Shown here one piece after another: positions 58,197-64,000 of a DNA stretch of 64,000 nt (its first letter is position 1; the number at the start of each line of letters is the position of its first letter). Both the position numbers and the translations under genes were made by a program. Origin of the DNA: an uncultured Anaerolineae bacterium (GTDB taxonomy: Bacteria; Chloroflexota; Anaerolineae; Anaerolineales; Villigracilaceae); assembly GCA_937120535.1 (NCBI GenBank), contig CAKZJX010000054.1:1-64000 (forward strand), given 5' to 3'. Below the pieces are notes generated by a model, which did no database searches, was not told where the DNA came from, and saw only the letters and a program-made list of their open reading frames with translations.

Positions 58197-59623
58197 ATCA
58201 GACTGTGATGATTCTGCTGGCCTTAGATCCATCGCCTTTTGTCGAGTTGGGGCAACGCGCTCTGCACAGCGCAGGGTATGAAACAGCCGTGGTCCATGAT
58301 CGCTTGAGCCTGGAGCGCGCTCTGCATGAGGTTTCGCCCGACCTGTTGTTGATTGGGGAAAGATTGGGCGGCGAGTCAGGGTTGCAGTTGGCCGCCGAAC
58401 AGCGGGAACGCTTCCCGACCTTGCCAATCCTGGTTTATGTTGAGAAGGATTCCTTGGACATCGCCAAGGAGGTCTTGCGGTTGGGGTTGAACGGCTATCT
58501 TTATCCCCCTCTGCGCACCGACGATATTGTGAGCACCATTCGGCGCAGTCTGAAACAGGCGCAGCGCCTGGGGGATTGGGTGCGTCAGGAGGTCCGGCGT
58601 AGTACGGCTGCGTTGCAACGGCAGCTTGCCGATTTTAAGGCGATCTTTCGGAACATTGATGATGGGATTATTATCCTAGATTCCAAAGGTCGAATTTTGC
58701 TAGTGAATCCTGCGGCAGAGCGAGCCTTTTCGATCGTGGCCGAAGAGGTCTTGGGCAAGCCGATTGAGGAAGCCATCCCTCACCCCGATCTACAAGCCAT
58801 GTTGTTGCGCCCGCGCAGCGAGGGGGTGCCCTATCATGAGATCAACATGGATGATGGGCGCGTGTTCAACGCCTATTTGACGCTCGTTCCGAACGTTGGC
58901 TCGGCGATTGAGTTGCAGGATATTTCATATCTCAAGGAGTTGGATCGGATTAAGAGCGATTTTGTGCACACCATCTCGCACGATCTGCGATCACCGCTGA
59001 CCTCGGTGTTGGGGTATGCGGAATTGATCGGACGCACCGGCCCTCTGAATGAGCATCAGCGCGAATTTATGTCGCGCTTGCAAGCCAGCATTCGCCATGT
59101 CACCACGCTGGTCAACGATCTGCTGGATTTGGGCCGTCTGGAGGCCGGCCTGGATACTCGCCGTGAAGTGGTTCATTTGGAGGACATTGTCGAGTATGTG
59201 TTGGATCTTCTCAAGCCTCAGATTGAGGCGCGTAAGCAGGTGGTTGATTTGGACGTGGAAACCGGCCTGCCTGCCTTGCGGGCCAATCCTTTGCGGTTGC
59301 GCCAGATGGTGGATAACCTGATAAACAACGCCATCAAGTACACGCCGGCCGGCGGCAAGATCGGGGTGCGCATACGCGCCGAGGACGGACAGGTGATCTT
59401 AGAGGTCAGCGACACCGGGCCGGGCGTTCCGCCGGCCGATCAACCGCGTATTTTTGAGAAATTCTACCGAGCGCAAAATGTCCCCAGCAATATACCTGGT
59501 TCGGGATTGGGCTTGGCGATCGTCAAGTCGATTGTAGATAATCATCAAGGGCGCGTTTGGGTGGAGTCAACCTTGGGGGAGGGGACAACGTTTTTTGTGG
59601 TTTTGCCGGCCCAAGCCGATTAA
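58193..59623 (+). CDS. Receiver-PAS-histidine kinase
   Basis: A 476-residue signalling protein. N-terminal receiver-like domain (ILLALDPSPFVELG, PDLLLIGERLGGESGLQ; the acceptor Asp position is not clear), a coiled coil, PAS domain (FKAIFRNIDDGIIILDSKGR), HisKA with FVHTISHDLRSPLTSVLGYAE (phospho-His), HATPase: LRQMVDNLINNAIKYTPAGG (N box), VSDTGPGVPPADQPRIFEKFY (G1/F), GSGLGLAIVKSIV (G2). No output regulator is adjacent except the upstream RR-GAF protein. Soluble, with no TM helix, so it senses an internal signal. Confidence 0.9.
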   Translation: MNQTVMILLALDPSPFVELGQRALHSAGYETAVVHDRLSLERALHEVSPDLLLIGERLGGESGLQLAAEQRERFPTLPILVYVEKDSLDIAKEVLRLGLNGYLYPPLRTDDIVSTIRRSLKQAQRLGDWVRQEVRRSTAALQRQLADFKAIFRNIDDGIIILDSKGRILLVNPAAERAFSIVAEEVLGKPIEEAIPHPDLQAMLLRPRSEGVPYHEINMDDGRVFNAYLTLVPNVGSAIELQDISYLKELDRIKSDFVHTISHDLRSPLTSVLGYAELIGRTGPLNEHQREFMSRLQASIRHVTTLVNDLLDLGRLEAGLDTRREVVHLEDIVEYVLDLLKPQIEARKQVVDLDVETGLPALRANPLRLRQMVDNLINNAIKYTPAGGKIGVRIRAEDGQVILEVSDTGPGVPPADQPRIFEKFYRAQNVPSNIPGSGLGLAIVKSIVDNHQGRVWVESTLGEGTTFFVVLPAQAD

Positions 59624-59628
59624 ACAAA

Positions 59629-59657
59629 GCCTCCACCGGAGGAGGGCCGGCGGAGGC
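59629..59657 (+). terminator. Hairpin after the histidine kinase gene
   Basis: An 11-bp stem GCCTCCACCGG / CCGGCGGAGGC with one mismatch and a 7-nt loop, 5 bp after the stop. Tail CATTCGCC is not T-rich. Confidence 0.5.
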
Positions 59658-59782
59658 ATTCGCCAAAGGAGGAGACTTTGAGGAGCTTGTTGAGATAGCT
59701 GGGTTGCGTCTCTGTTGGGCATCCTACCACACTTTAATTATGTCTGACAATTCTGAACGTCACCGAACTCTTGTGATGTTTA

Positions 59783-60415
59783 TCACATCTTTTTCGGAGG
59801 TTGATGACGCAAACGGGAGAGGATGGACGAATGACCAGGCGGCAAGGTGGGTTTTGCGCCTTTCTCGCCGCTGCGCGCGCTTTCCAGTTCCGTGCTGAAG
59901 CGAAGCCAGTCCTCCACCACGAGCACCAAGTGGGGAGTATGGTCTTTGAAAAAGAGCGGCGAGAGGAACCAGCGCAGCACGGTGGGCGCCATTGGCCAGC
60001 CGTTCAACTCCAACACGATGGCCGTGCGACCGGCGAGCGATGCGATCACTTCGCGCTTCCAGCCGCGCAGTTGGCTGGGGGGGAACAGGGCCTGTACCTC
60101 GGCAGTAACGGTGCGACGGATGCGTTTGCGTGAAATGTGAACGCGCAGAAATGGAGTCACCAACTTGAGGTAGGTGGGGAAGACTTGAACATATGCCAGC
60201 TTGCGCAGAGCCAAGAGAAACAAGGCTCCCCCGATCACGATGACCCCCAGGGCGATCATGCCCTGCCAACGCCAAGGTTCGTCGTGCTGGCTTTGTTGAT
60301 AGAGCGGCCAGGCAAGGGTCAACAGAGCGAAACCTAGGAACAGGATCGACGGCCACCAACGATCCACCACAGCGCGATAGATCAAGAGCCGATAGCGCCG
60401 ACCCCCACGCACCAT
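59783..60415 (-). CDS. Membrane protein with PH-like C-terminal domain, unknown function
   Basis: A 210-residue protein with two TM helices (ILFLGFALLTLAWPLY; MIALGVIVIGGALFLLALRK) followed by a basic soluble part (FPTYLKLVTPFLRVHISRKR, RGWKREVIASLAGRTAIVLE, HTPHLVLVVEDWLRFSTELE). The layout is like small bacterial proteins with a PH-like beta-barrel behind two TM helices. An overlapping frame (59760-60422) is much less protein-like. AAGGAG precedes ATG 60415. Last gene of the ssb operon. Confidence 0.65.
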   Translation of the reverse strand: MVRGGRRYRLLIYRAVVDRWWPSILFLGFALLTLAWPLYQQSQHDEPWRWQGMIALGVIVIGGALFLLALRKLAYVQVFPTYLKLVTPFLRVHISRKRIRRTVTAEVQALFPPSQLRGWKREVIASLAGRTAIVLELNGWPMAPTVLRWFLSPLFFKDHTPHLVLVVEDWLRFSTELESARSGEKGAKPTLPPGHSSILSRLRHQPPKKM

Positions 60416-60418
60416 GGG

Positions 60419-61135
60419 TCATGGCTCCTTGGAGACGAACGATGATGGGTGTGAGGGATCGGGCTGGGATGGACCGTTCAGGCGCTGGATCAGGCCGGCG
60501 ATGGCTTGTTCGAGATGTTGACCGCGTAGGCTAAACGTAATGTCTCCGCGAGTTTTCTCGATGGTGCTGCGTGCTAGATCAGTCTGCCGGCGCAGTCCAT
60601 TGGTAATGGCGTCGGGGTAGTCCATTGTCACTAGGATGCTATAGATGTCATCCATGGCGTTGAGCAGACGTTCGGCCTCTTCGGAGTAGCCATGACGGAG
60701 AATATCCAAAGTGCGCCGACGTAGCTCACCCACGCTCTCAGCCAGGCCATTTAGGTAAGTAGCGCTGTCAACCTTCAGTTCCTCTGGCGTGGGTAGAGGG
60801 TGATTTTGGATCAGGGCACAAGTTGCGCTGGCTTCGACGAATTCCTTGAGAGCGTCTTGGGTGTAGCCGGCATAGTACAGGTCGGGATAGGGCTCAAGAT
60901 CGGTGCGTAGTTCTTCAGCGAGGGATTGCGCTTTGATCAGGAGCTGATTCATTTCCTCCTGGTCTGCAGAGGGCGGGGAGAGGGGGAGATTGTTGGGAAG
61001 GCGATGTGCAGCGCGGATGGCCAGGGAGCAGGCGCGAGTCAGTTCGCGAGCCACGGCCAGAGCCCGATCGCGCATGGTCGTGCGGGTTTCTAAGTCTTTG
61101 CGGAGGCGTTCTGCAATTTCGTCCAGGCGTTGCAT
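60419..61135 (-). CDS. Translin family protein
   Basis: A 238-residue all-helical protein. The middle and C-terminal parts match translin: YAGYTQDALKEFVEASATCA, YLNGLAESVGELRRRTLDIL, EEAERLLNAMDDIYSILVTM, DYPDAITNGLRRQTDLARST, IEKTRGDITFSLRG. Translin/Trax bind RNA and DNA and, in eukaryotes and archaea, form octamers that process small RNAs. The catalytic acidic residues of Trax are not evident by eye. It is 1 nt after the DUF3467 stop and the gene after that is ssb. Bacterial members are uncommon. ATG 61135 is preferred over GTG 61153. Confidence 0.85.
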   Translation of the reverse strand: MQRLDEIAERLRKDLETRTTMRDRALAVARELTRACSLAIRAAHRLPNNLPLSPPSADQEEMNQLLIKAQSLAEELRTDLEPYPDLYYAGYTQDALKEFVEASATCALIQNHPLPTPEELKVDSATYLNGLAESVGELRRRTLDILRHGYSEEAERLLNAMDDIYSILVTMDYPDAITNGLRRQTDLARSTIEKTRGDITFSLRGQHLEQAIAGLIQRLNGPSQPDPSHPSSFVSKEP

Positions 61136-61136
61136 G

Positions 61137-61472
61137 TCATTCGTTTTTGTCACCAGGGGGCTCAGGGGGTTGTTGATAGGGCCGAAAGAGCTGATCGGCT
61201 AAGGATTGATTGCTGGGGATCACGATCTCACCGAACGCCGCCTCGTAACGCGCCAGATTTTCCCCCAAGGCGCGATAAAACAGCTTGGCGCTCAACGGTG
61301 ACATCACCAGGCGGACTTGAACGCGGGCATTGCCCTCTCCCGGCAAGACATGGGCGAAATCTAGCACGAGATCGGCTGGGGAGTGGGAGATGCGCACTAG
61401 GTTGGAGTAAACCGGCTGCAGATCGGGAGGGACGTCGAGCTGCGGGGGGAGAGGGCGCACAGAGGCGGTCAT
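61137..61472 (-). CDS. DUF3467 family protein
   Basis: A 111-residue protein with the DUF3467 core: YSNLVRISHSPADLVLDFAH, VRLVMSPLSAKLFYRALGEN, LARYEAAFGEI. Function unknown. A stop-start junction of 1 nt links it with translin; ssb lies 15 bp upstream. The run ssb-DUF3467-translin looks like a nucleic-acid-binding operon. Confidence 0.88.
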   Translation of the reverse strand: MTASVRPLPPQLDVPPDLQPVYSNLVRISHSPADLVLDFAHVLPGEGNARVQVRLVMSPLSAKLFYRALGENLARYEAAFGEIVIPSNQSLADQLFRPYQQPPEPPGDKNE

Positions 61473-61487
61473 TGATGGTTCTCCAGG

Positions 61488-61913
61488 CTAGAAGGGAATG
61501 TTGTCCTCCGAGGGCGCAATCACATCTCCGGCATCCATGTCCATCAGACTCACTTCGCCGCCTTCTTGGCGAGGGGAGAGGAAGCGCACGGTGTTGGCGG
61601 TAACTTCATACGATGCACCAACGGTACCGTCCTGTTTGGTCCAGATGCGAGGGCCACCGGTGTTCCGATCTGGGGCTAGTCGTCCTTCTACCAGCACTTT
61701 GGTGCCTTTTTTCAGATATTGGTTGCAGATCTCGGCCATCTTGCCCCAGGTGGTGACGCGGAACCAAATGGTTTCTTTCACCTGTTCACCGTTGGAAGCG
61801 GTATATTGGCGGTTGGTGGCTACGGAGAATGAGGTCACTGCCTGACCGCTAGGGGTGTAGCGCATTTCGGGATCGCGCCCAACATTACCCACAATAATAA
61901 TGGTGTGATACAT
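61488..61913 (-). CDS. ssb: Single-stranded DNA-binding protein
   Basis: A 141-residue OB-fold SSB. MYHTIIIVGNVGRDPEMRYT, SVATNRQYTASNGEQVKETI, WFRVTTWGKMAEICNQYLKK, GTKVLVEGRLAPD. The acidic C-terminal tip DNIPF (usually D-D-I-P-F) that binds partner proteins is present. GGAGAAAC precedes ATG 61913. First gene of the DUF3467-translin run. Confidence 0.95.
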   Translation of the reverse strand: MYHTIIIVGNVGRDPEMRYTPSGQAVTSFSVATNRQYTASNGEQVKETIWFRVTTWGKMAEICNQYLKKGTKVLVEGRLAPDRNTGGPRIWTKQDGTVGASYEVTANTVRFLSPRQEGGEVSLMDMDAGDVIAPSEDNIPF

Positions 61914-61998
61914 ATGGCTGTTTCTCCGACAAAAGGAGTATGGGTTGCAGTGAGTCCGGAACGGATAAGCATATTTTACACGATAAGGCCACGGTAGG

Positions 61999-62850
61999 CT
62001 ATTTTTTGCTGTTTTTAGAAGATGTCTCAGACCATCGGTTGAGCAGGGCTAGCAAGTTGCGCTGGTGCAGCGTCTCTGCCAAGCCTCCTAGATAGACGCC
62101 GCTCTTGCCGCAGTCTTCGATCGAGACGGTTTCAAGGACCTCATAGGGATTGCGGCGACGCATGGCGCTCTTGACGATCTTTTTCAGGTTGGTCAGGTAG
62201 GTGAGGTTTTCTTTGACGGCAGCATCGATCTCACCGCGCAAGATAATATCGCCGTGACCCTGGATGATGTTCTCTAGGCCCATGCGAGCGATCTTGCGAA
62301 TCGAGGTGGTGATGTCGTCGATGTCTCCGTCCACGACATACGGGAGTGGCATGAAGGCGTCGCCAGCGAAGAGCACTCGATCTTCTTCGACGAGGACAGA
62401 GATGCCATCGGGGCTGTGGCCGGGGGTCGGAAAGAGGATCAGGTTCTTCTTCCCCACACGCAAGGTGAGCTCGCCGGAGGCGAAGGTGATGTGGGGAAGG
62501 ACGATCTTGACCTGGCGCAGCAGGTTGTTCTGTTGACGAGCCGTCTCTAACGAAGGGATACCGCGCTCTTCGAGGAGTTCGTGACAGCGGGCGTGGGCAA
62601 TCACCGTGGCCCCCGGGAAGAAGCAGTTTCCCCAGGTATGATCGGCATGGTAGTGAGTGTTGATTATGTACCGCACCGGTACACTTAGGTCGCGCTCGAT
62701 GAAATCGCGCATGCTCATGGTTTCTTCGGGCAAGGCCAGGGTATCAATTACAACCGCCCATTGGGGGCCGACCACGACGCCGGCCGTGACTTGCGCATAG
62801 ACATCGCTTTGAAACCAGTACACGTTTTCAGAGACGCGTTCACGTTGCAT
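61999..62850 (-). CDS. MBL-fold metallo-hydrolase
   Basis: A 283-residue metallo-beta-lactamase-fold protein. Zinc motif INTHYHADHTWGN (HxHxDH), PTPGHSPDGISVLVEE (third His), VLFAGDAFMPLPYV (Asp) and ENIIQGHGDIILRGE (last His). Glyoxalase II-like or lactonase-like; substrate unknown. ATG 62850 has AAGGA 7 nt upstream; the track start is 16 codons early. Confidence 0.9.
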   Translation of the reverse strand: MQRERVSENVYWFQSDVYAQVTAGVVVGPQWAVVIDTLALPEETMSMRDFIERDLSVPVRYIINTHYHADHTWGNCFFPGATVIAHARCHELLEERGIPSLETARQQNNLLRQVKIVLPHITFASGELTLRVGKKNLILFPTPGHSPDGISVLVEEDRVLFAGDAFMPLPYVVDGDIDDITTSIRKIARMGLENIIQGHGDIILRGEIDAAVKENLTYLTNLKKIVKSAMRRRNPYEVLETVSIEDCGKSGVYLGGLAETLHQRNLLALLNRWSETSSKNSKK

Positions 62851-62937
62851 ACAAGCATCCTTGAGAGAGTTCTGTCTCCCGCTAGCGCGCTGCTTCATTT
62901 TCTATCGATCGTTGCAGCCGAGCAGGGAATTCACCTA

Positions 62938-62966
62938 ACCATAGCACGAACGAGCGCCAAAGTCAA
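62938..62966 (-). promoter_or_regulatory. Promoter of the MBL hydrolase gene
   Basis: Minus strand: TTGACT (62966-62961), a 17-nt spacer, TATGGT (62943-62938). The leader to ATG 62850 is roughly 80 nt. Confidence 0.7.
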
Positions 62967-63032
62967 GTTGTATATACAAATATTGAGGCGTCGCCGGCCC
63001 AATTCCCTCCCTCCTTCAATTGCCAACCGTCG

Positions 63033-63719
63033 CTAGCTGTGCTCGGGGCGAGTTTCGCCCAATAGCAAGGGTCCGACCTGAGCCGTGGAATCCAGGATGA
63101 GATCGGCTCCAGTGCGGCGCAATTCATCTTCTTCGCCAAAGCCGCACAGGACGCCGATGGTCTGTGCGCCGGCCGCTTTTCCAGCACGCATATCCATAGT
63201 GGTATCGCCGATCATGACGCAGGCTTCGGGCGAAACGCCCATCTGCTGGGCGGCATAGATGACCGGATCGGGGTAGGGTTTGGTGTGTTCCACCGTATGG
63301 GCGGTGACGATGACGTCGAAGTAGGACGTCAGTTGAAAGTAATCGAGGAAAGCGCGGGTGCCTTGCTCATTGCGGGCCGAGACCACGGCCATCGGGAAGT
63401 GCCCATAGAGCCTGGCCAACATGGCGTCTACACCTGGGACGAGCAGCAAGGTTTTCCAGCGTTTGCGCCGGCGGCGGTACATCCAGTTGACTAAGGCGGC
63501 TAGTTCCTTGTCCAGGCCGAAGCGGTCGGGGAGAGCCATCAGGGCGTTGCCCGGCGATTCGATCCACATCACCAATCGGCGCGCCGCCCGCGTCGGATCG
63601 CGAACCAGGAGGCGCGGTAGGAAGCGCGCCAATCGGCTGACGTAGAGATCATCGGTGTCACTCAGTGTGCCGTCTACGTCAAAGCACAGGGCGCGAATTC
63701 GGGAGAGCTCGAGGGGCAT
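63033..63719 (-). CDS. HAD-superfamily hydrolase (phosphoglycolate-phosphatase-like)
   Basis: A 228-residue HAD phosphatase. Motif I ALCFDVDGTLSDTDDLY, motif II AVVSARNEQGTRAF, Lys in THAVEHTKPYPDPVIYAA-type motif III (EHTKPYPDPVIYA), motif IV VMIGDTTMDMRAGKAAG. Subfamily with a helical cap; substrate unknown. ATG 63719 lies 6 nt after TAAAAT on the minus strand. Confidence 0.9.
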   Translation of the reverse strand: MPLELSRIRALCFDVDGTLSDTDDLYVSRLARFLPRLLVRDPTRAARRLVMWIESPGNALMALPDRFGLDKELAALVNWMYRRRRKRWKTLLLVPGVDAMLARLYGHFPMAVVSARNEQGTRAFLDYFQLTSYFDVIVTAHTVEHTKPYPDPVIYAAQQMGVSPEACVMIGDTTMDMRAGKAAGAQTIGVLCGFGEEDELRRTGADLILDSTAQVGPLLLGETRPEHS

Positions 63720-63774
63720 ATGGGCATTTTACCGCATTGGGGCGAATGTGCTATACTTTGCTAGGGAGCGCCCT

Positions 63775-64000
63775 ATGGTTCAGACCATGTCTTCTGGAAA
63801 CGATCGCATGCGCTTGCGGCTGGAGCTGCTTTATCATGTCAGTCGCGAGGTGGCCGCCGCTCTTGATCTGCGGACCGTGTTGCAACGGGTCTTGCTGGCT
63901 GCGATCCGCAATGTGGGCGGTGAACGGGCCAGCATTATTGTGTTGGACGATGCGCAGAAGCCGTTGGAGGCCACCATCGTTTACGGTCAGCAATTCCACG
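63775..64000 (+). CDS. GAF-domain sensor protein (N-terminal part, cut by window edge)
   Basis: 75 residues are visible: MRLRLELLYHVSREVAAALD, LRTVLQRVLLAAIRNVGGER, ASIIVLDDA. This is the start of a GAF domain as found in sensor histidine kinases or regulators. AGGGAG sits 6 nt before ATG 63775, and TATACT at 63752-63757 is a candidate -10. The output domain lies beyond the window. Confidence 0.75.
   Translation, partial: MVQTMSSGNDRMRLRLELLYHVSREVAAALDLRTVLQRVLLAAIRNVGGERASIIVLDDAQKPLEATIVYGQQFH

Noticed and set aside
59760-60422. Alternative minus frame overlapping the 59783-60415 membrane protein
   Set aside because: It lacks TM helices and has Arg/Ser/His-rich shadow composition; the 59783 frame is more protein-like and has AAGGAG.
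1-64000. CRISPR arrays, rRNA genes, prophage or integrase genes
   Set aside because: No regularly spaced repeats, rRNA signatures, or phage/integrase motifs were seen.

Overview
The window looks like a chromosomal piece of a Chloroflexota bacterium, probably Anaerolineae-like. I infer this from the gene content and have not tested it phylogenetically. Pointers are an isopentenyl phosphate kinase, Tad pilus genes with no visible secretin (fits a one-membrane cell), many Pro/Thr-rich surface proteins, a translin homologue, anaerobic 2-oxoacid:ferredoxin oxidoreductase subunits, and ribosomal proteins L21 and L31 with C-terminal extensions. The DNA is GC-rich and full of GGCCGGCC. Gene starts split into two kinds: Shine-Dalgarno starts, and starts lying 6-7 nt after a -10-like hexamer, which look leaderless.

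Layout. 1-8.6 kb: YjbQ-family protein, then a long minus-strand run: ruvB, DUF2905, a frameshifted rluE-like gene, queA, an AlaX editing protein, family-5 uracil-DNA glycosylase, a peroxiredoxin whose peroxidatic Cys codon is UGA (selenoprotein candidate), an S51-like amidotransferase-fold protein with a CysRS-like tail, and, separately, an ATP-grasp ligase plus GNAT pair. 8.9-12.6 kb: tRNA-Arg, deoxynucleoside kinase, NUDIX, YbaK, degenerate GGDEF protein, lipoprotein. 12.7-15.5 kb: ppdK. 15.9-22.1 kb: a response regulator, then the minus-strand operon L21-L27-L31-tdk-hpt-cca-exonuclease-hydrolase driven by a consensus promoter.

22.2-22.5 kb: a MITE-like element with a partial second copy; a full copy in opposite orientation lies at 46.0-46.2 kb. 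Both full copies end 7-8 bp from the -35 box of a strong promoter. 22.5-31 kb: acyl-CoA synthetase, YdcZ transporter, lipoprotein, formate-THF ligase with a lysine-rich N-terminus, isopentenyl phosphate kinase, a Pro/Thr-rich membrane protein, folE, hpf, comF. 31.9-37.7 kb: Tad/Flp pilus operon (cpaB, cpaE, cpaF, tadB, tadC) running into comF. 38-42 kb: PlsC-like acyltransferase and a four-subunit 2-oxoacid:ferredoxin oxidoreductase. 42-49.7 kb: a degenerate DNA-methylase-like protein, GT2 and methyltransferase, tRNA-Lys, HD protein, SanA-like protein, plsY, JAMM peptidase, membrane protein.

49.7-60 kb: an ISAs1-type remnant, a parvulin foldase, Pro/Thr-rich membrane proteins, M42 aminopeptidase, two large membrane proteins (one GT39/PMT-like), and a paired GAF response regulator and PAS histidine kinase. 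60-64 kb: membrane protein, translin, DUF3467, ssb, MBL hydrolase, HAD phosphatase, and the start of a GAF-domain sensor cut by the window edge.

Together the genes suggest an anaerobic or facultative heterotroph (ferredoxin-linked 2-oxoacid oxidation, PPDK, acetate/acyl activation, one-carbon metabolism) with a pilus/DNA-uptake locus, glycosylated surface proteins and much tRNA quality control. The strongest single novelty is the UGA-containing peroxiredoxin with a hairpin matching the bacterial SECIS layout.
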